Assembly (NCBI RefSeq): GCF_024181725.1
Contig: NZ_CP028908.1
Location: 1,922,001 to 1,986,000 of the forward strand
Reading direction: 5' to 3'
Origin: Bradyrhizobium sp. WD16
GTDB lineage: Bacteria > Pseudomonadota > Alphaproteobacteria > Rhizobiales > Xanthobacteraceae
Length of the DNA stretch: 64,000 nucleotides
Part shown: in pieces, positions 21,948-31,298 of the stretch
Position numbering within the stretch: the stretch's first letter is position 1
Layout of the letters: the number at the start of each line of letters is the position of its first letter
Made by a program: the position numbers and the translations under genes
The notes under the pieces: generated by a model
Told to the model about the DNA's origin: nothing
Databases searched by the model: none
The model's input: only the letters and a program-made list of their open reading frames with translations

Positions 21948-22655
21948 ATGAGCGACCCGAACGCCCCGGACGAAACCAATTCTTTACCAATTGCGCTCGC
22001 CGCGGTGGAGCGCGAGATCGCGCTGGCTTGCCGCGATGCCCGGCGCGAGCGCGACACGGTGACGCTGATCGCGGTGTCCAAGACGTTCGGCGCCGAGGCG
22101 ATCGAACCGGTACTGGCGGCGGGGCAGAAGGCCTTTGGCGAGAATCGCGTCCAGGAAGCGAAGGCGAAATGGCCGGCGCTGAAGGCGGCGCATCCAGAGG
22201 CGGAGCTGCACCTGATCGGGCCGTTACAGTCGAACAAGGCCAAGGAGGCGGTGGCGCTGTTCGACGCAATTCATTCGATCGATCGACCGAGCATCTGTGA
22301 GGCGCTGGCGAAGGAAATTGTGCGGCAGGGGCGGGCGCCGCTCCTGTTCGTGCAGCTCAATACCGGCGAAGAGCCGCAGAAGGCGGGCGTCGCGCCGGCG
22401 GACGCCGACGATTTCATCAAGCGCTGCCGTGACGGTTATGGCCTGGCGATCTCAGGCCTGATGTGCATCCCGCCGGTCGACGATCCGCCGGCGCCGCATT
22501 TTGCCCTGACGGCGAAGATCGCGGCGCGCAACGGTCTCACGCTGCTGTCGATGGGCATGAGCGCTGATTTTGCCATCGCCATCCAGTTCGGCGCGACCCA
22601 TGTGCGGGTCGGGTCGGCCATCTTCGGCCACCGCCCGGCGGCTTCGCCGCCGTAA
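21948..22655 (+). CDS. yggS: YggS/YBL036C family pyridoxal phosphate homeostasis protein
   Basis: 235 residues. This single-domain alanine-racemase-fold protein binds PLP and helps control free PLP and amino acid balance; no catalytic reaction is established. The PLP lysine is in TLIAVSKTF. GENRVQEAKAKWPAL, HLIGPLQSNKAKEAVALFDAIHSID and GLMCIPP are family signatures. SMGMSADFAIAIQFGATHVRVGSAIFG closes the phosphate-binding site. It is transcribed away from the diguanylate cyclase. Confidence 0.93.
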   Translation: MSDPNAPDETNSLPIALAAVEREIALACRDARRERDTVTLIAVSKTFGAEAIEPVLAAGQKAFGENRVQEAKAKWPALKAAHPEAELHLIGPLQSNKAKEAVALFDAIHSIDRPSICEALAKEIVRQGRAPLLFVQLNTGEEPQKAGVAPADADDFIKRCRDGYGLAISGLMCIPPVDDPPAPHFALTAKIAARNGLTLLSMGMSADFAIAIQFGATHVRVGSAIFGHRPAASPP

Positions 22656-22690
22656 GGCGCGCGCGGGTCTTCGGCTCGAAAACGCTCCGC

Positions 22691-23254
22691 TCAGCCGATG
22701 ATGATTTGGGTCCGCGGGCCGATGCAGCCGAGCAGATGGCGCATATTCGTCGCGGTCATGGCAATGCAGCCCGCCGTCGGCGCAAAGCCCGGACGCGCCA
22801 GATGCAGGAATACCGCGCTGCCGCGTCCAGCGATCCTCGGCCGGGTATTATGATCGATCTCGATGATGAAGTCGTAGAGATGGTCCTCGCGGGTCAGCCG
22901 GTCGCCACCGGCACCGGACCGCAGCCGGATCGGCCGGTTATAGTGCCGGCTCGACGGGTTCTCGTCCCAGCCGTCAGCCGGACCGATCGGTCGGATCGGC
23001 AAGGCCGTGCGCGGCCGCACGACCCGGTCGGCGCGAAACCACAGGCGCAGCGGACGAAAACGCCCGCGCGGCGTGCCGCCATCACCTTCGCGCTTGTTGG
23101 CCTTAATTCCGCCGCGCCCCAGCGCGACCGGGATGACGCGTCCGGCGAAGGTCAGCCAGCCCCGACAGGGATTGCCGGCCGCCGCTCGGACGTGGATCGC
23201 AAGGAGCGGCGTCTGTTGCCGGGGAATCAGGTAACTATCTGAAATATCTGTCAT
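22691..23254 (-). CDS. L,D-transpeptidase-like (YkuD-fold) protein with TAGC in place of SHGC
   Basis: 187 residues from ATG 23254; a TTG 18 bases upstream is possible. YkuD-fold enzymes form 3-3 peptidoglycan cross-links or attach proteins to the wall using a cysteine. The C-terminal FLHLARPGFAPTAGCIAM holds a histidine and a cysteine, but the usual SHGC reads TAGC. This may be a distinct subfamily. No signal peptide is evident, which is unusual for a periplasmic enzyme. An arginine-rich middle carries RPIGPADGWDENPSSRHYNRP. It converges on yggS with a 35-bp gap. Confidence 0.72.
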   Translation of the reverse strand: MTDISDSYLIPRQQTPLLAIHVRAAAGNPCRGWLTFAGRVIPVALGRGGIKANKREGDGGTPRGRFRPLRLWFRADRVVRPRTALPIRPIGPADGWDENPSSRHYNRPIRLRSGAGGDRLTREDHLYDFIIEIDHNTRPRIAGRGSAVFLHLARPGFAPTAGCIAMTATNMRHLLGCIGPRTQIIIG

Positions 23255-23341
23255 TATTAAAAAGACCCGCAACTCTTCCTTGCGCTTTCAACCGCAAATG
23301 CTCTACTCCCCAGACATTGCCTTTCCGAAGGATTGTACCCG

Positions 23342-24028
23342 ATGGCCAACGCCCGCAAGATCCTGATCGTTGATGACGATAGCGATCTCCGCGACGCCCT
23401 GGTGGAACAACTCTCTCTCCACGAGGAGTTCGAAGCTTCCGCAGTCGATACCGGCGCCAAAGGCGCCCAGGCGGCCAAGGCCAATACCCCCGACCTTGTT
23501 CTGATGGATGTCGGCTTGCCCGACACCGACGGCCGCGAGGTGGTGCGCAGCCTGCGCAAGGGCGGTTTCAAGGCGCCGATCATCATGCTGACCGGCCATG
23601 ACACCGACTCCGACACCATTCTCGGGCTGGAATCCGGCGCCAATGATTACATCGCCAAGCCGTTCCGCTTCGCGGTGCTGCTGGCGCGCATTCGCGCCCA
23701 GCTGCGCCAGCATGAGGCGAGCGAGGACGCGGTGTTCTCGGTCGGGCCCTACAGCTTCCGGCCCGGATCAAAGATGCTCACCGCAGCCAACGCCAAGAAG
23801 GTTCGGCTGACCGAAAAGGAAACCGCCATCCTGCGCTTCCTCTACCGCGCCGGCCAGCAGCCGGTGTCGCGCGAGACGCTGCTGCAGGAGGTCTGGGGCT
23901 ACAATTCCGGGGTTACCACCCACACCCTGGAGACCCATATCTACCGACTGCGCCAGAAGATCGAGAAGGACGCCGCCAATCCGGAGATCCTGGTGACGGA
24001 ATCCGGCGGCTACAAGCTGGTGCCGTGA
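23342..24028 (+). CDS. OmpR/PhoB-type response regulator
   Basis: 228 residues. The N-terminal receiver has the acidic pair VDDD, phospho-acceptor aspartate in VLMDVGLPD, threonine in MLTGHD and lysine in IAKPFR. The C-terminal winged helix has LTEKETAILRFLYRAGQQPVSRETLLQEVWGY and THTLETHIYRLRQKIE. ATG 23342 (MANARKILIVDDD) is preferred to a GTG 9 bases earlier. No histidine kinase lies next to it, so the partner and regulon are unknown. It is followed 60 bp later by a cyclic-nucleotide-binding protein gene, possibly co-transcribed. Confidence 0.9.
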   Translation: MANARKILIVDDDSDLRDALVEQLSLHEEFEASAVDTGAKGAQAAKANTPDLVLMDVGLPDTDGREVVRSLRKGGFKAPIIMLTGHDTDSDTILGLESGANDYIAKPFRFAVLLARIRAQLRQHEASEDAVFSVGPYSFRPGSKMLTAANAKKVRLTEKETAILRFLYRAGQQPVSRETLLQEVWGYNSGVTTHTLETHIYRLRQKIEKDAANPEILVTESGGYKLVP

Positions 24029-24088
24029 TACGATTCGGCCACCGATTCGCGGCGCAGTGCTTCTGCGCCGCTCAGGCCGATTGTTCGC

Positions 24089-24535
24089 ATGTCGATTGAG
24101 GATGACGTTGCCCTGCTCGAACGCGTTCCGACGCTGCGGCTGTTGGGGCGCGAAGCCTTGCGCAATCTCGTCTTCGGCACCGAGCAGCGCGACGTCGCGC
24201 GCGGCGAAATCCTGTTTCGCACCGGTGACACGGCGGATGCCGGCTTCGTGGTCCAGCACGGCGCCTTTCGCGTCTCGAGCGACAGCGAGAGTGGCGTGGA
24301 GACGATCGCGCGGCCTGGCGACCTGATCGGCGAGCTCGCGCTGATCGTGCCGATGAAGCGACCCTCAACCGCCATCGCTATCGAACCATCCAGCGCCATC
24401 CGCATTTCGCGCAGTCTGTTTCAGCGTGTGCTGGAAAGCCATCCCGACGCCGCGCAGCGGCTGCGTGACGAGATCGCAAGTCGCACCAGCCGGCTCGCCA
24501 GCGAGATTCTGCGGGTCGGCGGCAAGTTATCCTGA
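24089..24535 (+). CDS. Cyclic nucleotide-binding domain protein without DNA-binding domain
   Basis: 148 residues, a single cNMP-binding (CRP effector) fold: EILFRTGDTADAGFVVQHGAFRV, then RPGDLIGELALIVPMKRPSTAIA, the phosphate-binding-cassette region. It stops after the C-helix, with no winged helix, so it is not a transcription factor by itself. It may act as a ligand-sensing partner of another protein. The neighbouring response regulator is the obvious candidate by position only. Confidence 0.8.
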   Translation: MSIEDDVALLERVPTLRLLGREALRNLVFGTEQRDVARGEILFRTGDTADAGFVVQHGAFRVSSDSESGVETIARPGDLIGELALIVPMKRPSTAIAIEPSSAIRISRSLFQRVLESHPDAAQRLRDEIASRTSRLASEILRVGGKLS

Positions 24536-24593
24536 CGGATTGTTTTTGACTTCGTGAGGCCGCTCGGCCGGGCTGATTGTCCGGCCGCCTGGC

Positions 24594-25409
24594 TCAGACC
24601 TCGATCACTGCGGTCACCGGAACGTGGTCGGAAGGGCGCTCCCAGCCGCGTGCGGCGCGGGTGATGGTGAGGTCGCTGACGGCAGCGCCGAGCGCAGGCG
24701 AGACCCAGATATGGTCGAGGCGGCGGCCGCGATCGGCTGCGGCCCAGTCAGCGGCCCGGTAGCTCCACCAGGTATAGATTTTCTCGGCGGCCGCGGTGCG
24801 TTGGCGCGCCACGTCGATCCATTGCCCGCGCGACTGCACGGCCAGCAGCTTGTCGCATTCGATCGGCGTATGCGAAACGACCTTGAGCATCTGCTTGTGC
24901 GACCAGACGTCGTGCTCATGGGGTGCGACGTTGAGATCGCCGACCAGGATGTGGCGATCATCCGGCATCGGATGGAGCGGATCGCAGGCCTTCATCTCGT
25001 CGAGGAACGACAGCTTGTGCGCGAATTTCTCGTTGACGGTCGGATCGGGAACGTCGCCGCCGGCGGGGACATAGAAATTGTGCAGCACCACTGGCGCCTT
25101 GAGGCCGGCGGCGGCGCCGAATGATACCGAGATGTGGCGGCTGTCGACCTTGTCGCAGAACGTGCGGATGTCGCTGGAGTCGAAGGGAATGCGCGAGACC
25201 ACGGCGACGCCGTGATAGCCCTTCTGGCCATTGAGCGCGATGTGCTCATAGCCCAGCCGTCGCAGTTGTTTCAGGGGAAAGGCGTCGTCCGGACATTTCG
25301 TTTCCTGCAGGCAGAGCACGTCGGGGCGCGTCGCCTTGAGGAATTTGGCCACGAGATCGATGCGCAGCCGCACCGAGTTGATATTCCAGGTGGTGAGAGT
25401 GAAGCGCAT
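24594..25409 (-). CDS. xthA: Exodeoxyribonuclease III / AP endonuclease
   Basis: 271 residues. This Mg-dependent enzyme cleaves abasic sites and removes 3' blocking groups in base excision repair. MRFTLTTWNINSVRLR opens the fold. LCLQETKCPDD holds the metal-binding glutamate. LVGDLNVAPHEHDVW holds the catalytic aspartate and asparagine, and RLDHIWVS and SDHVPVTAVIEV complete the active site. All are intact. It is the most downstream gene of a minus-strand run with the LolA-family gene, ftsK and an aminotransferase gene. Confidence 0.93.
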   Translation of the reverse strand: MRFTLTTWNINSVRLRIDLVAKFLKATRPDVLCLQETKCPDDAFPLKQLRRLGYEHIALNGQKGYHGVAVVSRIPFDSSDIRTFCDKVDSRHISVSFGAAAGLKAPVVLHNFYVPAGGDVPDPTVNEKFAHKLSFLDEMKACDPLHPMPDDRHILVGDLNVAPHEHDVWSHKQMLKVVSHTPIECDKLLAVQSRGQWIDVARQRTAAAEKIYTWWSYRAADWAAADRGRRLDHIWVSPALGAAVSDLTITRAARGWERPSDHVPVTAVIEV

Positions 25410-25490
25410 GACGTCCGCAGCGGCGAGCCCGCGCCATATGCAGCGTTGGAGTCGGGCAAAGCAGGGAAGGGCGAAGGACCGGCCAAGCGG

Positions 25491-26387
25491 CTACTGGGAG
25501 CTGCCGTTGCGGTACTGGTCGACAGCATAATCGATCTTGAACAGGCCGGGGTCGATTTTCTTGCTGCTGTCGAGATTGTAGATCGCGATCGTGGTGTCGT
25601 AGCCCTGCGGATCGGTGATGGTCCACTGCTTGAGCTGGTTGTCCTTGGCGCCCAGCATCAGCATCAGCCGGCTGGTGCCGACCAGCGGCTGCTTCTCCTC
25701 GATGGTGACCGTGATGTAGAGGTCGTCGGACGTGACGCCAACGACATTGGTGTCGCGCATCAGGTCGAGCCGGTCCGAGAGCAGGAACCGCAGGGGCGTC
25801 TGCGACAGAGGATAGAGATCCTGGGTGGCGAGCTTGGTATCGCGCACCACCACCGAGGCGCCGTCGGCGACGATGGCAATCGGGCTCGGCGGATCATATT
25901 CGAAGCGTACCTTGCCCGGCTTCTGGATATAGAAGGTGCCGGTCGAGCGTGAACCGTCCGGGCCGACCTGAACGAAGTTGCCTGACAAATTCTGCAGCGA
26001 TGACAGATAGGCGCTGATCTTTGCCGCCTGGGCGCGTTGGTTGGCGTCGAAGGTGGTGAAAATGCTGGCGGGCGCCCGGTTGCGCGGATCCGGGATGATC
26101 GGGGTCGGCGGTGTCTGGGAATTGGCAGGGACCGAGGCCACCGGGCGCAGCTCCGGCGTCACAACCCGCCCGGCATCGCGCGATTTCGGCGCTGGACGCG
26201 GCAGCGGGATGGCCTGGGCCATGGCAGAGGGAACCAGCATGCCGGCGACGAGCGTCGTGGCCAGCAGCAGTGCTCCGCAGCGCAGCCGCGGCTGGCGCGA
26301 TCGCGCCAACACCCGATTCGGCAATGAACTCAAGCGCAAGGAACTGAGCAAGGACTTGATCCGTCGGTTTCCAGAATGCTGCGGCAA
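25491..26387 (-). CDS. LolA-family outer-membrane lipoprotein carrier protein
   Basis: 298 residues. A basic N-terminus leads into a signal peptide (CGALLLATTLVAGMLVPSAMAQA) and then a proline-rich linker of about 50 residues, unusual for LolA. The LolA fold starts near residue 120 (AAKISAYLSSLQNLSGNFVQVGPDGSRSTG) and continues through YIQKPGKVRFEYDPPSP and TPLRFLLSDRLDL. It should be periplasmic and shuttle lipoproteins to the outer membrane, or bind another lipid. The start is uncertain, since the signal peptide lies about 35 residues in. It lies downstream of ftsK, as lolA does in many bacteria. Confidence 0.82.
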   Translation of the reverse strand: MPQHSGNRRIKSLLSSLRLSSLPNRVLARSRQPRLRCGALLLATTLVAGMLVPSAMAQAIPLPRPAPKSRDAGRVVTPELRPVASVPANSQTPPTPIIPDPRNRAPASIFTTFDANQRAQAAKISAYLSSLQNLSGNFVQVGPDGSRSTGTFYIQKPGKVRFEYDPPSPIAIVADGASVVVRDTKLATQDLYPLSQTPLRFLLSDRLDLMRDTNVVGVTSDDLYITVTIEEKQPLVGTSRLMLMLGAKDNQLKQWTITDPQGYDTTIAIYNLDSSKKIDPGLFKIDYAVDQYRNGSSQ

Positions 26388-26547
26388 CGGCCGCTACGGC
26401 GATGCGGCCGGTCCGGCGCGCGCTTCGGCTCGCGGACAGTAGCCAATTTCGCCGATTGCGCCAGTGTGGTGTTCAGGGTTCCACCTATCCCCCCGCTGTG
26501 GCGAATTCGCGGCCCGAGCCCTGGTGAAACGGTCGTCGCCATGGGCC

Positions 26548-29037
26548 TCAGAAGCGCTCTTCTTCCTCGCCGACCAGGATCTCGCGCTTGCCGGCGTGAT
26601 TGGCGGCCCCGACGATGCCCTCCTGTTCCATGCGTTCCATCAGTGAGGCAGCGCGGTTGTAGCCGATCTGCAACCGCCGCTGGATGTAGCTGGTCGAGGC
26701 CTTGCGGTCGCGCTTGACGATCTGAACGGCCTGCTGGAACAAATCGTTGCCTTCGCCGCCGCCCATGCCGGTGGCGTCGAATACCGCTCCGTCCTCGTCG
26801 GTCTCCTCCTCGGCGGTGACCTCCTCGAGATACTCCGGCGAGCCTTGGGTCTTGAGGTGACGCACCACCTTCTCGACCTCCTCGTCGGAGACGAAGGGGC
26901 CATGGACGCGGCTGATGCGGCCGCCGCCGGCCATGTAGAGCATGTCGCCCTGGCCGAGCAGCTGTTCGGCGCCCATCTCGCCGAGAATGGTGCGGCTGTC
27001 GATTTTCGACGTGACCTGGAAGGAGATGCGGGTCGGGAAATTGGCTTTGATGGTGCCGGTGATGACGTCGACTGACGGACGTTGCGTCGCCAGGACGACA
27101 TGCAGGCCGGCGGCGCGCGCCATCTGTGCCAGCCGCTGCACCGTGCCTTCGATCTCCTTGCCCGCTACCATCATCAGGTCGGCCATTTCGTCGACGATCA
27201 CGACGATATAGGGCAGCGGGTCGAGGGCGAGCTTCTCTTCCTCGTAGATCGCCTTGCCGGTCTCCTTGTCGAAGCCGGTGTGCACCGTGCGCGTGATCTC
27301 CTCGCCGCTGGTCCGGGCTTCGGCGAGGCGGTTGTTGTAGCCGTCGATGTTGCGAACCCCGAGCTTCGCCATGTTCTTGTAGCGCTGCTCCATCTCGCGG
27401 ACCGCCCATTTGAGCGCGACCACCGCCTTTTTCGGATCGGTGACCACCGGGGTCAGCAGATGCGGGATACCGTCATAGACCGAGAGTTCGAGCATCTTCG
27501 GATCGACCATGATCAGTCGGCACTGGTCGGGCCGCAGCCGGTAGACCAGGCTGAGGATCATGGTGTTGATGGCGACCGATTTGCCCGAGCCGGTGGTGCC
27601 GGCGATCAGGAGATGCGGCATGCGGGCAAGGTCGACGATCACCGGATCGCCGCCGATATTCTTGCCGAGGCACAGCGGCAGCTTGGCCGAAGACTCGGCA
27701 GTCTCCTTGGTGGCGAGCAATTCGCGCAGCAGAACCTTTTCGCGGTGTTGGTTCGGCAGCTCGATGCCGATGGCGTTGCGTCCCGGCACCACGGCGACGC
27801 GGGCCGACAGCGCGCTCATGGAACGGGCGATGTCGTCGGCGAGGCCGATCACCCGCGATGATTTGATGCCGGGCGCGGGCTCGAGTTCGTAGAGCGTCAC
27901 CACCGGGCCGGGATGGGCCTTGGTGATCTCGCCGCGGACCCCGAAGTCCTGCAGCACGCCTTCCAGGGCCTGCGAATTGGCCTGCAACTCGGCATTGCTG
28001 AGGGTCTTGCGGTCGGAAGCCTTGGACGCCGTGAGCAGCGCCAGCGCCGGCAGCGCGAAGGCCGCTGACGCTTTCCGGACCGGCTGTTTAGGCTGGCGTT
28101 TGCGGGCGGCTCGCGGCGGCGGCGCCTCTTCCTCATCAGCCTTCTCGTCCGCCCCGTCGTCGTCGAGGCCGACGGTCTCTGCCGGCTCGTCGTCCTCGTC
28201 ATGCTCGGGTGCGATCGGCGGGCTGCTGCGCTCGGCGGAGAGCCGCGGCTCGCGGCGCTGGAAGGTTGCTGCGGCGCGCGGCGCTTCGCGGCTGGCGACG
28301 AAGAGGCCGTAGAGGCGTCGCAGGCCGAGCCACACTTGCGTCTTGAGGCTCAGCAGGCCGTGAACCAGCCAGCCGAGCGAAACGGAGCGGCGCTCGTCCT
28401 CGTCATCGCAGGCGGCATCATCGTCGTCCTCGTCGAAACTGGCAAACGCGTCCGCGTCGCGGGCGCCGAGCCCGCAGGCAAACAGAAAAGCCACGACGGT
28501 CGCGGCCAGCAGCAGGCTGCCCAGCGTCAGGCGGTAGATCAGTCCCGGGGGTCCGAAAATCACCGCGGGGGCCCGCAGCAGCGCGTCACCGACCACGCCG
28601 CCAAGGCCGGTCGGCAGCGGCCAGGCCGCCGAGCGCGGGAAGCAGCTGAAGAAACCCGCCGCCAAGGCGGCAGCGATGATCCAGCTGCCGAGCCTCAGCG
28701 GTTCGCGGTCGAAGGGGCGATGGGTGATCATGCGCCAGCCCCAGACCGCGATCGGCAACACCAGCATGGTTGCGCCGAGACCGGTAATCTGCATCAGCAG
28801 ATCGGCGCCGATCGCGCCGGGATACCCCATCAGATTGCGGATCGGACCGGCGGTGGCATGGCTGAGGCTGGGGTCCTGCACCGACCAGGTTGTCAGTGCG
28901 GCGCCGATGACGCCGGCGAGGCCGACGAGGCCGAGTCCGGCGAGTTCGCGCAGGCGGCGCGCCAGCATCTCCCGGATCGGGTCCGGAAGCTGGCTGACCA
29001 AAGGAATGACACGTTCGATTGCCGCCATGCCCTTCAA
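26548..29037 (-). CDS. ftsK: DNA translocase FtsK
   Basis: 829 residues. FtsK pumps DNA at the septum and activates XerCD at dif for chromosome resolution. Hydrophobic N-terminal segments start with [20 protein letters not shown] and form about four membrane helices. An acidic and proline-rich linker (around residues 200-320) follows. The motor has Walker [14 protein letters not shown] and Walker [14 protein letters not shown]. The C-terminal gamma winged helix, which reads KOPS, is around [24 protein letters not shown]. Its ATG overlaps the stop of the upstream aminotransferase (ATGA). Confidence 0.95.
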   Translation of the reverse strand: MKGMAAIERVIPLVSQLPDPIREMLARRLRELAGLGLVGLAGVIGAALTTWSVQDPSLSHATAGPIRNLMGYPGAIGADLLMQITGLGATMLVLPIAVWGWRMITHRPFDREPLRLGSWIIAAALAAGFFSCFPRSAAWPLPTGLGGVVGDALLRAPAVIFGPPGLIYRLTLGSLLLAATVVAFLFACGLGARDADAFASFDEDDDDAACDDEDERRSVSLGWLVHGLLSLKTQVWLGLRRLYGLFVASREAPRAAATFQRREPRLSAERSSPPIAPEHDEDDEPAETVGLDDDGADEKADEEEAPPPRAARKRQPKQPVRKASAAFALPALALLTASKASDRKTLSNAELQANSQALEGVLQDFGVRGEITKAHPGPVVTLYELEPAPGIKSSRVIGLADDIARSMSALSARVAVVPGRNAIGIELPNQHREKVLLRELLATKETAESSAKLPLCLGKNIGGDPVIVDLARMPHLLIAGTTGSGKSVAINTMILSLVYRLRPDQCRLIMVDPKMLELSVYDGIPHLLTPVVTDPKKAVVALKWAVREMEQRYKNMAKLGVRNIDGYNNRLAEARTSGEEITRTVHTGFDKETGKAIYEEEKLALDPLPYIVVIVDEMADLMMVAGKEIEGTVQRLAQMARAAGLHVVLATQRPSVDVITGTIKANFPTRISFQVTSKIDSRTILGEMGAEQLLGQGDMLYMAGGGRISRVHGPFVSDEEVEKVVRHLKTQGSPEYLEEVTAEEETDEDGAVFDATGMGGGEGNDLFQQAVQIVKRDRKASTSYIQRRLQIGYNRAASLMERMEQEGIVGAANHAGKREILVGEEEERF

Positions 29038-30239
29038 ACCTCACGTCCGCCGTTGCCGCCGAGCGCGTCCACGATGCGGTGAAGCGCCTCCGCGGTGGTC
29101 TCGCTGTCCTGCACCAGAGCGACGCGGATATAGCCCGCGCCCGGATTGCTGCCGTCGCTTTGCCGCCGCGCCAGATAACTGCCGGGAACGACCCGCACGC
29201 CGCCTTCGGTAAACAGCCGCACCGTCACCGCCTCATCGCCGCCATGGGCGGAGACGTCGAGCCACAGGCAGAAGCCGCCGGCCGGGCGGCGATAGCCGAA
29301 ACGCGTGCCGAGGATCTGGTCGGCGAGATCGAACTTGGTGCGGTAGCGTGCACGGTTATCCTCGACATGTGCCTCGTCGTCATAGGCGGCGACGGCGACG
29401 TGCTGCAGCGGTACCGGCACCGTCGGCGCGGCGACGTTGCGCAACTCATGCAGTTGGGTGAGGAAACGGCGGTCGCCGGCGACGAAGCCGACACGCATGC
29501 CCGGCAGGTTCGAGCGCTTGGACAGCGACTGGAAGACTGCGACATTGGCGAAATCCGCGCCGGCATGTTCGAGCATGCTGCCCGGAGCCTGTCGCGTGTA
29601 GATTTCCGAGTAGCATTCATCGCTCAGGACGACGAAGCCATAGCGATCGGCGAGCATCTTCAGCCGGCGGAAATAGTCGGGCGAGGCGACGGCGCCCTGA
29701 GGGTTGGCCGGCGAGGCGATGTAGAATGCGGCCGTACGCGCCAGTGTTGCTTCGTCGATGGCGTCGAGATCGGGCAGGAAGCCGGTCTCCGGCGGGGCGG
29801 GCAGCAGCACGCGTTCGCAGCCCGCGGCGTCGGCGCCGGCGGCATAGGCCGGGTAGAACGGGTTGGGCAGCAGGATTGCCGGCCGGCCCGGACGCGGACC
29901 GGCGAAGCGGGCGGCGGCGATCGCGGCGAAGAATAGGCCCTCGCGGCTGCCCGACAGCACCAGCACTTCGCCGTCCGGATCGAGCGGTCGCGGCAGGTCG
30001 AAGCGCCGGCCGATCCAGCCGGCGGCGGCGCGGCGGAACGGCTCGATGCCCCTGGCGATGGGATAGCGGGAGAATTCGGCGGTGTGGCGCGCCAGCACCT
30101 CGCCAACGAAGTCCGGCATCGGATGCTGCGGTTCGCCCAGCGACAGATTGATCAGCGGCCGGCGCGGCGTGAGCCCGCTCAGCAGGTCGGCGAGCCGGGC
30201 GAAGGGCGAACGCTCGCTGTCTGGGGCGGGTGATATCAT
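29034..30239 (-). CDS. Class I/II PLP-dependent aminotransferase
   Basis: 401 residues from ATG 30239 ([20 protein letters not shown]). The PLP lysine is in [26 protein letters not shown] holds the NPxG motif, and [11 protein letters not shown] the cofactor-contacting aspartate and tyrosine. [13 protein letters not shown] is the N-terminal substrate-arm motif. Relatives include succinyldiaminopimelate aminotransferases (DapC), so a lysine or peptidoglycan role is plausible but not shown. Translationally coupled to ftsK. Confidence 0.85.
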   Translation of the reverse strand: MISPAPDSERSPFARLADLLSGLTPRRPLINLSLGEPQHPMPDFVGEVLARHTAEFSRYPIARGIEPFRRAAAGWIGRRFDLPRPLDPDGEVLVLSGSREGLFFAAIAAARFAGPRPGRPAILLPNPFYPAYAAGADAAGCERVLLPAPPETGFLPDLDAIDEATLARTAAFYIASPANPQGAVASPDYFRRLKMLADRYGFVVLSDECYSEIYTRQAPGSMLEHAGADFANVAVFQSLSKRSNLPGMRVGFVAGDRRFLTQLHELRNVAAPTVPVPLQHVAVAAYDDEAHVEDNRARYRTKFDLADQILGTRFGYRRPAGGFCLWLDVSAHGGDEAVTVRLFTEGGVRVVPGSYLARRQSDGSNPGAGYIRVALVQDSETTAEALHRIVDALGGNGGREV

Positions 30240-30395
30240 CTTGAAAACGCCAGCACTTCTGATCCCGACCGGGCGCGGTCGGACAGTTTGGATCAAATCA
30301 CCATAGATGCGGCGAGGTTAAGACGCGATTAACCATCGGTCTGCGATAGGGCCAGGGATAGAGACGAGCCGGCCGATGCTCGACACCGGGCCAGC

Positions 30396-31298
30396 TCAAA
30401 CGAGCCCGGGCGAGCTCGACCGACCATGCACCCGAGGCGGCGGCAGGCGGATGTCGCAGAATCGCATGGCGAAGACATCCTCGCCGAGCATCTCGAGCTG
30501 TCCGGCCTTCACCAGCGCGTGCAGCCGGGCGGCCAGCACCATCTCGTTGGGCGGATGGACGGCTTCCTCCTCGACGCCTTCGAGCAGGCACCCACCGACC
30601 ACTCTGGCGACCTTGCGCCAGGCGGGCTTGCATTGGGCGAGGAGGCCGGCGTCGAAGGTGGTGATGGGAGCGGATTGCAGTCCTTCCGGGCCGATGATGC
30701 GGAACGGCGCATTCTCTGCTCGCAGCTGCGCCCAACGGGTGGTCCAGCAATGGCGCAGTTCGTCCGCCAGCGGCTTCGCTTCTGCGAGCAGTTCCAGCAC
30801 CCTGAATTCCTCCGGCATCAGGGCAGTCAATCCGAGGGCATGGTAAGGCTTGCGGTCACGAGGTTGCGGCGTCGCCAGCACCTCGGTGAAGTCGACGATC
30901 TCGCATGGCCTCTCGCCCGCGCGCCGGAGCCACTCCATGACGCCGGCGACATTGCGTGGCGAGCGGCGGGTCAGCCACAGCACGATCCTGTTCGCGGGAT
31001 CGAGAGCGGCCGTCCAGAACGCGGTTTCGTCGGCTGGTCTGGCGTACCAGGGATGATAGTGGAAGCGATCCTCCCGGCTCGGCAACGGCTCATCGGGCGT
31101 CGGAGGCCAGCCTTCGAAATCGAGCGCCTCGGCAATCCAGTTGATCCGCCGCAGGTAGTCCGGCGGTTCGATGGGGCCGATGCTGAGATCGTCGTCGTGG
31201 CAGACAACCGCATCGCTCCGGCCACACGCTTCCAGGGCCTCGGTCAGCGTCTGCGAATCTCCGCGGCAGAAGGCCACGTGCAGGGTGGCGGCGGTCAC
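30396..31298 (-). CDS. DUF1835-type protein, paralogue 1
   Basis: 300 residues, function unknown. It starts with a beta strand and turn typical of DUF1835 (LHVAFCRGDSQTLTEAL, then CHDDDLSIGPIEPPD). The second half carries ELRHCWTTRWAQLRAENAPFRI, resembling the DUF3658 C-terminal part. It is a clear tandem paralogue of the next gene: both share DDLSxGPI, VLWLTxRSxR, GxMEWLRRAGxRPCEI(V/I)DFTE, LRxENAPxRIxGPxGLQSAPI and RLxAxVKxGxLEMLG. No signal or membrane segment. The two genes overlap by 4 bp. I cannot assign a reaction. Confidence 0.75.
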   Translation of the reverse strand: MTAATLHVAFCRGDSQTLTEALEACGRSDAVVCHDDDLSIGPIEPPDYLRRINWIAEALDFEGWPPTPDEPLPSREDRFHYHPWYARPADETAFWTAALDPANRIVLWLTRRSPRNVAGVMEWLRRAGERPCEIVDFTEVLATPQPRDRKPYHALGLTALMPEEFRVLELLAEAKPLADELRHCWTTRWAQLRAENAPFRIIGPEGLQSAPITTFDAGLLAQCKPAWRKVARVVGGCLLEGVEEEAVHPPNEMVLAARLHALVKAGQLEMLGEDVFAMRFCDIRLPPPRVHGRSSSPGLV

